A stretch of 64,000 bases of DNA, from positions 1 through 64,000 of the forward strand of contig JACRCW010000159.1 in the NCBI GenBank assembly GCA_016218805.1, written 5' to 3'. This document shows positions 26,699-34,255 of this stretch, piece after piece. This stretch comes from Deltaproteobacteria bacterium. Its GTDB lineage: Bacteria; Myxococcota; JACRCW01. A program made the position numbers and the translations under genes. Below the pieces are notes generated by a model. The model saw only the letters and a program-made list of their open reading frames with translations. It ran no database searches and had not been told where the DNA came from. Position 1 is the first letter of the stretch, and each line of letters begins with the position of its first letter.

Positions 26699-26914
26699 AT
26701 GCCACGCCTGCGTACGCGCGAAGAACGCCTGATGGGAGCCGCGGTCCTCCAGGCGAGCGCTGAGCACCGCGTCGGCGACGAGGCGGAGGCGTTTTGCATC
26801 ATCTACCGTGACGTCCTGGCGGACCTGGAGGTCACCGACGAGGAAGTGAGCGCGTTCCGCGCCGCGCACCGCTATGAGGTGGAGGCCCGCGTGCGCCGCG
26901 GCGGCCCGCCGTGA
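26699..26914 (+). CDS. 71-aa acidic protein upstream of a histidine kinase
   Basis: A 71-aa soluble helical protein (MPRLRTREERLMGAAVLQAS onward) rich in Glu, Ala and Arg, with a likely amphipathic helix in the second half. Its TGA at 26912-26914 overlaps the GTG start of the sensor kinase at 26911, so the two are translationally coupled. A truncated, frameshifted duplicate lies at 24914-25010, which indicates that it is real coding sequence that was duplicated. No family is recognised; a regulator or accessory protein of the kinase is possible. Confidence 0.65.
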   Translation: MPRLRTREERLMGAAVLQASAEHRVGDEAEAFCIIYRDVLADLEVTDEEVSAFRAAHRYEVEARVRRGGPP

Positions 26915-28398
26915 CCAGCGCGCCCGCCCGGCGGCCGCGCCGCTTGTCACTGGGTCCCCGGCTTGCGTTGGCGTTTGCCGCGCCGGCCACCGTGGCGGTG
27001 ATTGCCTGCGGGGCCGCGGCGTACCTGGGAACGCGCGCGTTGCTGGAGGAGGAGCTCGGTCGCCGGTTGTGTTCGTTGGCCACAGTGGGCGCCAGCCTGG
27101 TGGACCCGGAGCTGGCCGCCACGTTGGGGCCCAGTGACGAGGACACCCGCACCGCCCAGAACGTGCGCCGGCGCCTGGAGAGCGTGCGTGTGGGCGCCAG
27201 CGCATCGCGCGTGGTGCTGGTGGACCAGCAGCGCAAGGTGCTGATGGACACCAGCCGCGATCTTCCCATTGGCGCGGAGGCGCCGCGGCTGCGCCTGGAC
27301 CAGGTGGAACTGGAGCGCGCGGCGGGCGGTGCGCCCACCGCCAGCGTGCTGTTTGACGGGCCGGACGGGCGGCTGCACAAGAGCTGCTACGCGCGCGTTC
27401 CGGGCGACATGGCGATGTTTGTTGCCGTGGAGGGCGCGGCGGACCTGTTCAGCAACCTGGCCACGCTGGCCGGCCTGTACGCGCTGCTGTCATTGCTGGC
27501 TTTTGCACTCCTTACCGCGGTGGCCTTTGCGGTGGGGCGGCAGATTGCCCGGCCGCTGTTCCGCCTGTCCCAGGAGGTGCGCGCGGTGGGCGAGGGTGAC
27601 CTCAAGAGCCCCATCACCGTGTCTGACGACGACGAGGTGGGCCAGGTGGCCGCCGCGCTGGACGAGATGCGCCAGCGCATCAATGCACGTGATGCGGAGC
27701 GGCAGATGATGCTGGCGGGAATTGCCCACGAGGTACGCAATCCATTGGGCGGCATGGAGCTGTACGCGGGCCTGCTGGCCGAAGCCGCCGCCGAGCTGCC
27801 CGACGACAAGCCTGCCTTGAAGGAGGAGATTGTGAACGCGGCCGGGCGCATCCGGCAGGAGCTGCGCTACCTGGCGGGCGTGGTGAATGACTTCCTCACG
27901 TTTGCGCGGGACACGCCCCCGCAGCGCAAGGAGGTGCACGCCGCGCGGCTGCTGGGTGAAGTGGGGTCCCTGTGCGCGGGGGATGCGGGGAACAAGGGGG
28001 TGAACCTGGTGGTGCACCCGGCGGACCCGGCGCTGGTCATCCACGTGGACGAAGGGCTGGTGAAGGGGGCGCTGCTCAACCTGGTGCAGAACGCGGTGCA
28101 GGCCACGCCGGCCGGCGGCACGGTGGAGGTCCGCGCGGAGGTGCAGACCGCGCTGGTCCACCTGTCCGTGAAGGACAACGGCCCGGGCATGGACGAAGCG
28201 GCCCTGGAGAAAGCGCTCACGCCGTTCTTCACCACCAAGGAGAAGGGGACCGGCCTGGGCCTGCCGCTCGTCGTCAAGATTGCCCGGTCCCACGGCGGCC
28301 GGTTGGACATGAAGACGGCACCGGGCCAGGGCTGCCACGCGCAGCTGGTGATCCCCGCGCGGCTGACGGCGTCGGGAAGCCACGCGGTGATTGGTTGA
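26911..28398 (+). CDS. Sensor histidine kinase (HAMP, HisKA, HATPase), orphan
   Basis: A 495-aa membrane kinase. One membrane segment near residues 15-35, an extracytoplasmic sensor region to ~180, a second membrane segment (LYALLSLLAFALLTAVAFAV) near 190-208, then a HAMP domain, the phospho-acceptor His273 in 'GIAHEVRNPLGGMELYAGLL', and an ATP-binding domain with N-box Asn394 in 'LNLVQNAVQATP', G1 'DNGPGMDEAAL' and G2 'TKEKGTGLGLPLV'. It autophosphorylates in response to an unknown envelope signal. No response regulator gene is adjacent, so the partner lies elsewhere. GTG start overlaps the 71-aa gene. Confidence 0.93.
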   Translation: MTSAPARRPRRLSLGPRLALAFAAPATVAVIACGAAAYLGTRALLEEELGRRLCSLATVGASLVDPELAATLGPSDEDTRTAQNVRRRLESVRVGASASRVVLVDQQRKVLMDTSRDLPIGAEAPRLRLDQVELERAAGGAPTASVLFDGPDGRLHKSCYARVPGDMAMFVAVEGAADLFSNLATLAGLYALLSLLAFALLTAVAFAVGRQIARPLFRLSQEVRAVGEGDLKSPITVSDDDEVGQVAAALDEMRQRINARDAERQMMLAGIAHEVRNPLGGMELYAGLLAEAAAELPDDKPALKEEIVNAAGRIRQELRYLAGVVNDFLTFARDTPPQRKEVHAARLLGEVGSLCAGDAGNKGVNLVVHPADPALVIHVDEGLVKGALLNLVQNAVQATPAGGTVEVRAEVQTALVHLSVKDNGPGMDEAALEKALTPFFTTKEKGTGLGLPLVVKIARSHGGRLDMKTAPGQGCHAQLVIPARLTASGSHAVIG

Positions 28399-28404
28399 GG
28401 CGGG

Positions 28405-29154
28405 CTACTCCAGCTTGAAGTCCTTCTCGTCAATCTTGGGGGTCACATCCACCTTCTGCAGTTCCTCCACGCGCACCAGCACGCCGTCACGCCAGGTCTC
28501 AATGCGCGCGGGGAAGAACTCGCCGCCGGCGGTTGAGCCCCACGAACGGTAGCGCACGTCCACCCACGGACCCGATGGACCCGCGTCGGTGCGGGGGCCC
28601 ACGGGGTACACCGCCCGCATCAGCAGGTAGTCATCCTTGTCCACCCAGATTTGCGCCGTACCTGCCGCGGTGCCGCCCAACACCCACGCAATGCGTCCGT
28701 CCGCCCGGGAATACGCCACGTTCTCGCCCACGCCCCACGCCGCCAGCAGCGCCACCGCGCGTGCCTGCGCGGCTTCGCGTTCATCCGCATCCGCACCCAT
28801 GGCCCACAGCGACGCCAACAGGTCCGCCTCCGGCTCCACCTTGGTGCGCTTGTCTCCCTCCACGCTGAGGGCCCGCGCGGGGTCGGCCACGTACGCGTGC
28901 TTGCCCGTTGCGTCGGTCCACTCGCGGCGCCACCGGCCGCCGCTGCGGAAGGTGATCACTTCCTCCACGGGCTCACCCGCGGGCTGCCCGTTCACCAGCT
29001 CCGTGCGCTTGAACCACGCCCGCAGCGCTTCCAGCTTCTGCTTCTGCCGCTTCTGCGCCACCAGGCCCAGGATGTACGGCGCGGGTGGCGCGTACGCCTC
29101 CGCCACCGTCGTCACGGCCAGCACCACCGCCATTGTTGCCAGCGCGCGTTTCAC
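28405..29154 (-). CDS. Secreted protein, LolA/LppX-like fold possible
   Basis: A 249-aa protein with a signal peptide (MKRALATMAVVLAVTTVAEA). The mature part starts with a helix rich in Gln/Lys and continues with beta strands ('ITFRSGGRWRREWTDATGKH', 'IWVDKDDYLLMRAVYP', 'GEFFPARIETWRDGVLVRVE'). The pattern of strand pairs with the ending 'DEKDFKLE' recalls outer-membrane lipoprotein sorting (LolA-like) domain proteins, but I see no conclusive motif. Its start overlaps the galU stop by 4 bp (ATGA), so it is the second gene of a galU transcript. It ends 6 bp from the convergent kinase gene. Confidence 0.65.
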   Translation of the reverse strand: MKRALATMAVVLAVTTVAEAYAPPAPYILGLVAQKRQKQKLEALRAWFKRTELVNGQPAGEPVEEVITFRSGGRWRREWTDATGKHAYVADPARALSVEGDKRTKVEPEADLLASLWAMGADADEREAAQARAVALLAAWGVGENVAYSRADGRIAWVLGGTAAGTAQIWVDKDDYLLMRAVYPVGPRTDAGPSGPWVDVRYRSWGSTAGGEFFPARIETWRDGVLVRVEELQKVDVTPKIDEKDFKLE

Positions 29155-30065
29155 CGCGGCACCTCCTGGAGCAGGCGCTCCATCATGCTGCGCGTGGCCA
29201 CCTGCAGGTCAGGACGGGACAGCGCGTAGAACAGGGACGCCTCCAGGAAACCAACCTTGTCACCCGCGTCAATGCGGCGCCCCTCAAACTGGTAGCCGTA
29301 CAGCCCCTCACCGCGTGCAAGCGCGGCCAATGCGTCCGTCAGCTGGATCTCGCCGCCGGCGCCGGGGCGGGTGTGCTTGAGCGCATCCCAGATGGTGGCG
29401 GGGAGCACGTAGCGGCCAATGACCGCCTGGTCCGTCTTCTCCGTGCCCTTGGGCGGTTTCTCCACGAGCGCGGTGATGCGCATGAGCCGCGGGTCACCGC
29501 CTTCACCAAAGGAGCCCTCCGCGGCGCCGTACATGTGGATCTGCTCCCGCGGGACACCCATCAGCGCAATGACGCCGCGCCCGCCCACCGCGGCGGACGC
29601 GTCCATCAGTTGCTTGATGGCGGGCCGCTGCGCCGGGGACGTGCGGAAGATGAGGTCATCCCCCAGCAGCACGGCTGCGGGCCGGTTGCCGACGACGGGA
29701 TGGGCGGCCAGGACGGCGTGCCCCAGGCCGCGCGGCTCCTTCTGGCGGATGGCAATGACCTCCACCTGGTCGGCAATGGCCTTCAGCCGGTCCGCCTCCG
29801 CGGTCTTGCCGCGGGAACGCAGCGTCGTCTCCAGTTCGTACGCGTAGTCAAAGTGGTCAACAATGCTCTCCTTGTTGCGCCCCGTGACCAGGATGACCTG
29901 GCGGATGCCAGCGGCCACCGCTTCTTCGACGATGAGCTGGATGGTGGGCGTGTCCGCGATGGGCAGCATCTCCTTGGGGATGGCCTTGGCGGCGGGCATG
30001 AAGCGCGTTCCCAGCCCCGCGGCCGGGATGATGATGGACTCCACCTTGGGTGCCGGCGTGCTCAT
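29151..30065 (-). CDS. galU: UTP-glucose-1-phosphate uridylyltransferase
   Basis: A 304-aa nucleotidyltransferase making UDP-glucose from UTP and glucose-1-phosphate. The N-terminal 'IIPAAGLGTRFMPAAKAIPK' and 'EMLPIADTPTIQLIVEEAV' are the signature; 'RQKEPRGLGHAVLAA', 'VLLGDDLIF', 'VEKPPKG' and 'GGEIQLTDAL' complete it. ATG 30065 matches the family start; the frame upstream to 30134 reads through a promoter region. A secreted-protein gene overlaps the stop by 4 bp. The product feeds UDP-galactose (GalE, 42.3 kb), lipopolysaccharide and other glycans. Confidence 0.95.
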   Translation of the reverse strand: MSTPAPKVESIIIPAAGLGTRFMPAAKAIPKEMLPIADTPTIQLIVEEAVAAGIRQVILVTGRNKESIVDHFDYAYELETTLRSRGKTAEADRLKAIADQVEVIAIRQKEPRGLGHAVLAAHPVVGNRPAAVLLGDDLIFRTSPAQRPAIKQLMDASAAVGGRGVIALMGVPREQIHMYGAAEGSFGEGGDPRLMRITALVEKPPKGTEKTDQAVIGRYVLPATIWDALKHTRPGAGGEIQLTDALAALARGEGLYGYQFEGRRIDAGDKVGFLEASLFYALSRPDLQVATRSMMERLLQEVPR

Positions 30066-30169
30066 CGGGGTGTGCTCTCCGTGGGGCGCGCACCTCGTGG
30101 GAGGTGGCCGGGGTCGGGCCCGGACGCGTACCATACGGGGCCCCCCAGTCCGAAACCCCCGAGGTGCCT

Positions 30170-30856
30170 ATGGCGTGGGTCCCGCCCAAGAGCCTGCAAT
30201 ACAAGCCGGAGGAAATCCCGGCGGCGGTCCAGGCGCGCGTGCACCTGCAGCGCGCTGACGAGGTGAAGCAGCCGCACTTCCGTTACCTGGAACTGTGGAA
30301 GGGTTTTGAGGCGATGTACCGGGAAGAGGACAAGTCCTCCAACAAGCTGCTGGCCAACCGGCAGGGCGGCCGCGCGGCGGGTGAGCTGGACCTCATTGCC
30401 GCGCTGCTGACGTCGCTGTCACGGCCGCGCGCGGAGCAGCTGCTGGCGCACGCGGAGCTGCCCAACCTGCTGGGAGCGCTGGCGCGCAAGAATCTCAAGC
30501 GTCTCATTGGGGAAAACGACCTCATGCGGGACCTGGGCATGACCGAAGGCGAGTTCCACCACGCCAAGAAAGACCTGCAATTCAACCTCAAGGCGAATTA
30601 CTGGAAAGCCACGGAGGCGCTGGCGCGGCTGCTGTTCGTGGTCCGGGCCGCGTGCGATCCCACCGTGCGCAAGACCGACAACCTGGTCTCCGACGAGCCC
30701 ACGCTCAAGAGCGCCACGGAAATCCTGAAATTCGCGTTGCGCACGCTGACCGACCAGATGGGCGAGGAGCAGGGGACGTTCATGGGCGTGGGCAAGCGCA
30801 CGGAAGTTGCTGAGGGTGAGCGCAAACGCGCCCTGCAGCGCGGCCGCAAGGCCTGA
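30170..30856 (+). CDS. Hypothetical cytoplasmic protein
   Basis: A 228-aa, mostly helical, basic protein (MAWVPPKSLQYKPEEIPAAV start; 'HFRYLELWKGFEAMYREEDK'). There is no transmembrane segment or signal. GAGG lies directly upstream of ATG 30170. It is transcribed away from galU and toward the mevalonate genes, ending 140 bp before HMG-CoA reductase. No family is recognised; similar helical proteins in myxobacteria are uncharacterised. Confidence 0.7.
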   Translation: MAWVPPKSLQYKPEEIPAAVQARVHLQRADEVKQPHFRYLELWKGFEAMYREEDKSSNKLLANRQGGRAAGELDLIAALLTSLSRPRAEQLLAHAELPNLLGALARKNLKRLIGENDLMRDLGMTEGEFHHAKKDLQFNLKANYWKATEALARLLFVVRAACDPTVRKTDNLVSDEPTLKSATEILKFALRTLTDQMGEEQGTFMGVGKRTEVAEGERKRALQRGRKA

Positions 30857-30910
30857 CCCGCGCTGATCTGGCGCACCGGAACGCGGCAGCCGGCGAAGAT
30901 CCAAGCTGCA

Positions 30911-30925
30911 TTGGATGTCATCCAA
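30911..30925. promoter_or_regulatory. Perfect palindrome upstream of HMG-CoA reductase, possible operator
   Basis: TTGGATG-T-CATCCAA, a 7-bp inverted repeat with one central base, in the 140-bp gap before the reductase start. Its A/T-rich half-sites stand out from surrounding GC-rich DNA. Such short dyads are typical dimeric repressor sites, but chance occurrence cannot be excluded. Confidence 0.3.
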
Positions 30926-30996
30926 TCATGAAATCGGAGCGGTTCCGCGGCCGCGAGGGAGCCGGTACACCGGGCGTCACGCTTGCATTGACTGGG

Positions 30997-32367
30997 ATGA
31001 CCATGACGCAAAGGCCCTCTTCGCGGATTTCCGGTTTCTACCAACTCACCCCTGAGGAGCGCCGCGCGCGCTTGTTGGCCGCGGGCGGTGCTACCCGCGC
31101 TGACCTGGAGGCGCTGCTGCCGGCGCACGGGCTGACGCTGGAGGTGGCGGACAAGATGGTGGAGAACGTCATCGGCGTGCTGGGCATGCCGGTGGGGCTG
31201 GGGCTCAACTTCACCATCAACGGCAAGGACCGCCTGGTGCCCATGGCGGTGGAGGAGCCCAGCGTCATAGCCGCGGTGTCCTTTGTGGCGCGGCTGGCGC
31301 GGGACGGCGGCGGTTTCCAGACGGACGTGGACCCGCCCATGATGATTGGCCAGGTGCAGGTGGTGGAGCTGGCGGACGTGGCGGCGGCGGCCCGCGCCGT
31401 GACGCGCCACAAGCGCCGCATCATGGAGGCAGCCAACGCATGCGCGCCGCGCATGTCCGCGCGTGGCGGCGGCTGCAAGGACGTGGAGGTCCGCATCCTG
31501 CGGGACGAGCCCGACGCGGACGGGCGCACCGACGGTGGCGGGGACATGCTGTGCGTGCACCTGGTCATTGATTGCCGCGAGGCCATGGGTGCCAACGCGG
31601 TCAATGAAATGGCCGAGGGCGTGGCCGGCACGGTGGAGGATCTGACCGGTGGCCGCGTGGTGCTGCGCATCCTCTCCAACCTGGCGGACCGCCGGCGGGC
31701 GCGCGCCTCCTGCACCATCCCGTTCAAGAGCCTGCAGTGTGACGGCTACAGCGGCGAAGAAGTGGCGCGTGGGATTGTGGACGCGTGGCGGTTTGCGCGG
31801 CGGGACCCGTACCGCGCGGCCACGCACAACAAGGGCATCCTCAACGGCATTGACGCGGTGGCCCTGGCGACGGGGAATGACTGGCGCGCGGTGGAGGCCG
31901 GGGCGCACGCGTACGCCGCGCGTGACGGCCGCTACACCAGCCTGACGCGTTACGAGATCCGCGGGCAGGCGCTCCACGCCAGCATTGAGTTGCCCATGGC
32001 GGTGGGCGTCATTGGCGGGACCACCAGCCTGCACCCGGCCGTGTTGGCGTGCCGGCGCATCCTGCACGCGGACAGCGCCGGGGACCTGGCCGGAGTGATG
32101 GCCGCGGTGGGACTCAGCCAGAACCTGGGCGCGCTGCGTGCGCTGGCCACGGAGGGCATCCAGCGCGGCCACATGGCGCTGCACGCGCGCCAGGTGGCGC
32201 TGGCGGCGGGAGCCACCGGGGCTCTGGTGGATGAGGTCGCGGCCCGCCTGGTGGCCATGCGGCAGGTCAAACTGGACGCGGCCAAGGAGATCATGGCCGA
32301 GATGGGTGCGCGTCATGCGCGGAGCTTTCCCCCGGCGCCGGTTGAAGCGGAAGCCGCGGCGGGCTGA
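30997..32367 (+). CDS. mvaA: Hydroxymethylglutaryl-CoA reductase, class II
   Basis: A 456-aa class II HMG-CoA reductase converting HMG-CoA to mevalonate (or the reverse). Catalytic features: Glu in 'MVENVIGVLGMPVGL', substrate loop 'NFTINGKDRLVPMAVEEPSV', 'REAMGANAVNEMAEG', Lys in 'THNKGILNGIDAVALATG', and the C-terminal His in 'QRGHMALHARQVALAAGATG'. The order and spacing are as in Pseudomonas mevalonii-type enzymes and lack the membrane domain of class I. I took ATG 30997; an earlier ATG at 30928 is in frame but lacks a good RBS. Mevalonate kinase begins 3 bp after the stop. Confidence 0.95.
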   Translation: MTMTQRPSSRISGFYQLTPEERRARLLAAGGATRADLEALLPAHGLTLEVADKMVENVIGVLGMPVGLGLNFTINGKDRLVPMAVEEPSVIAAVSFVARLARDGGGFQTDVDPPMMIGQVQVVELADVAAAARAVTRHKRRIMEAANACAPRMSARGGGCKDVEVRILRDEPDADGRTDGGGDMLCVHLVIDCREAMGANAVNEMAEGVAGTVEDLTGGRVVLRILSNLADRRRARASCTIPFKSLQCDGYSGEEVARGIVDAWRFARRDPYRAATHNKGILNGIDAVALATGNDWRAVEAGAHAYAARDGRYTSLTRYEIRGQALHASIELPMAVGVIGGTTSLHPAVLACRRILHADSAGDLAGVMAAVGLSQNLGALRALATEGIQRGHMALHARQVALAAGATGALVDEVAARLVAMRQVKLDAAKEIMAEMGARHARSFPPAPVEAEAAAG

Positions 32368-32370
32368 CCG

Positions 32371-33345
32371 GTGCTGACGCCGCACCCCGGAGACCGCCCG
32401 GCGCGTGAGGTGCTGGGCCACGGCGAAGCGCCCGGCAAGGTCATCCTCCTGGGCGAGCACAGCGTGGTGTACGGGCACCCGGCCATTGCCGCGGCGCTGT
32501 CCCGCGGGGTGCGCGTGTCCATTGAATCCAATGACGAGGGGCCCACCTTCCGCGCGCCGCGGTGGGGCGTGGCCACCGTGCTGGCGGATGCGCCGGACGT
32601 GGCGCCGCTGGGCGTGGCGCTGGAGCGCGTCCGCCGGGCGGTGGCGCCGGGCCTGACGCGCGTGGCGGCGGTGGCGGAGGACCGCCTGCCGCTGGGCGCG
32701 GGCCTGGGCAGCTCCGCGGCGCTGACGGTGGCCACGGCGCGCGCGTTTGCCGCCGCGGCGGGAACCACGCTGACCGCGGAGCGGCTCACACAGGTCTGCC
32801 ACCTGGCCGAGCAGGTCTTCCACGGCAACCCCAGCGGCGTGGACCAGGCCACCGTGGTGCACGGCGGCATCCTGCGCTTTCAACGCCCGCCCGGGGGAAC
32901 GCCGGACCTCCGCGCTCTCAAGCCGCCCCAGCCCATGACGCTGGTGGTGGCGCTGATGCGCCCGCACGTGGGGACCAAGGAGGCCGTGGAGGGGCTGCGC
33001 GCGCGGCGGGAGCGGCACAAGCGCACGTTTGAAGCGCTGCTGCATGAGCTGGGCGCCCTGGCGCAGGACGGCGTGGCGCTGCTGGAGCAGGCGGACTGGG
33101 CGGGCCTGGGCGAGCGCATGGACCTGGCGCACGGGCTGCTGCACGCGCTGGGGGTGTCCAGCGACGACCTGGACCAGCTGGTCCGGCTGGGACGCAACCA
33201 CGGCGCGCTGGGCGCGAAGCTCACTGGAGCAGGGATTGGCGGTGCGGTGGTCATGTTGACCGACGGTGACCTCGATCACACGCGCCGGCTGGTGTTGGCG
33301 CTGAGGGCGCACGGCGCGCAGGCGTTTTCCACGGAAGTGGTGTAG
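32371..33345 (+). CDS. mvk: Mevalonate kinase (GHMP family)
   Basis: A 324-aa GHMP kinase phosphorylating mevalonate to mevalonate-5-phosphate. Visible motifs: motif 1 'GKVILLGEHSVVYGHPAIAA', the GHMP glycine loop 'LPLGAGLGSSAALTVA', 'FHGNPSGVDQATVVHGG' with the catalytic Asp, and C-terminal 'KLTGAGIGGAVVML'. GTG at 32371 is the likely start, three bases after the reductase stop, so the genes are coupled. Phosphomevalonate kinase and decarboxylase genes are not in the window. Confidence 0.95.
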   Translation: MLTPHPGDRPAREVLGHGEAPGKVILLGEHSVVYGHPAIAAALSRGVRVSIESNDEGPTFRAPRWGVATVLADAPDVAPLGVALERVRRAVAPGLTRVAAVAEDRLPLGAGLGSSAALTVATARAFAAAAGTTLTAERLTQVCHLAEQVFHGNPSGVDQATVVHGGILRFQRPPGGTPDLRALKPPQPMTLVVALMRPHVGTKEAVEGLRARRERHKRTFEALLHELGALAQDGVALLEQADWAGLGERMDLAHGLLHALGVSSDDLDQLVRLGRNHGALGAKLTGAGIGGAVVMLTDGDLDHTRRLVLALRAHGAQAFSTEVV

Positions 33346-33380
33346 GACGGGCGGCCTTGTTCGGCGGTTGGGAGGCTTCA

Positions 33381-33758
33381 ATGACGACGACAAAAACGCT
33401 TGGTCACGCCACGGGAACGGACGCCCCCGCCGGGCCCACCACGTTTGTGATTGAAGGACAGGGCGGGATCTTCCGTACCGTCACCGGCGCCGTGCACCAG
33501 GACGAAGCGGTGGTGGCGCTCCACGCGGACAACCCGCTGGTGAGCCTGCTGCAGCGGGGCGACACCATCCGTCTCATCCAGGCGGATGGCCGCGCCTGGG
33601 ACGCCACTGCGCACGCGGCCCCGGCATCCGCCAGCCTGGCCGCGGCGGTCCGCGCGCGCGCGCTGGCGGTGCCCCGCGCCACGGGAACGCCGCACGTGTT
33701 CCGCCTGGCGCTGGGCCGCCCCCACGGCGCCGAACGCGGCCACAGCCCGCTGACCTGA
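33381..33758 (+). CDS. Hypothetical protein, possibly co-transcribed with mevalonate genes
   Basis: A 125-aa protein beginning MTTTKTLGHATGTDAPAGPT with GGGAGG upstream. A short beta-rich middle ('TTFVIEGQGGIFRTVTGAVH') is followed by an Ala/Arg-rich tail. There is no signal peptide, transmembrane helix or recognisable motif. It follows mevalonate kinase by 35 bp on the same strand and is the last gene before a strong hairpin. Function unknown. Confidence 0.55.
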   Translation: MTTTKTLGHATGTDAPAGPTTFVIEGQGGIFRTVTGAVHQDEAVVALHADNPLVSLLQRGDTIRLIQADGRAWDATAHAAPASASLAAAVRARALAVPRATGTPHVFRLALGRPHGAERGHSPLT

Positions 33759-33882
33759 AGCACGCCTTTCCGCCCGGAAGCGGCCCTCAGTGCACGTCCC
33801 CAGAGAAAGCTGATCCTATGAGGCGCGCTTGCGTGCGGGGTCCGCCATCGACGGCAGAGGGCGGGCATTGACCCTCGGCGTA

Positions 33883-33905
33883 GGGCGGGGGCTCGTCCCC
33901 CGCCC
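33883..33905. terminator. GC-rich hairpin downstream of the mevalonate transcript
   Basis: GGGCGGGGG (33883-33891), loop CTCGT, CCCCCGCCC (33897-33905): a perfect 9-bp all-GC stem 125 bp past the end of the 125-aa gene. No clear T-run follows, so termination is likely but not certain. Confidence 0.5.
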
Positions 33906-34255
33906 GGTTCACTCAAACGCGGGCGCTCGCGCTTCCCTGACGGCATGGTGTGCGAGCCGCCCCATCACCGCACGGAGAGCAGGGTCGAGCCGAATCCGTT
34001 CTCTGCGACACGGCGGAGTAGGTCATTCGCGTCTGAACGGCTCTGCATCTCAATCGGGCGGGGGACTACGAGGAACGCGCGGAAACCAGCGTAAAGACTT
34101 GCGAAAACCCGCGGAAAGACCTGCGGAAACCAGAGAAAACACGCGGAACATCTCCCTCCGACACAAGCGGCGGCTGGAACGCACCGATCCACGGCGCCTT
34201 GGCGGCAGCGGCGCAGAAGCCCGCTCACAAGGTCACCGTTCTCCGGGGAGGGTAC
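33906..34255. other. 350-bp region without a supported gene
   Basis: Contains a purine-rich stretch of degenerate GCGGAAA-type units around 34075-34155 (GAAACCAGCG, GCGAAAACCCGCGGAAAG, GCGGAAACCAG, GAAAACACGCGG) that is less GC-rich than its surroundings. I see no homology; weak open frames on both strands are not convincing. It separates the mevalonate genes from the minus-strand protease gene. Confidence 0.5.

Noticed and set aside
30598-33393. 931-aa open frame on the minus strand
   Set aside because: Antisense to HMG-CoA reductase and mevalonate kinase, with shadow-like Arg/His/Gln composition.
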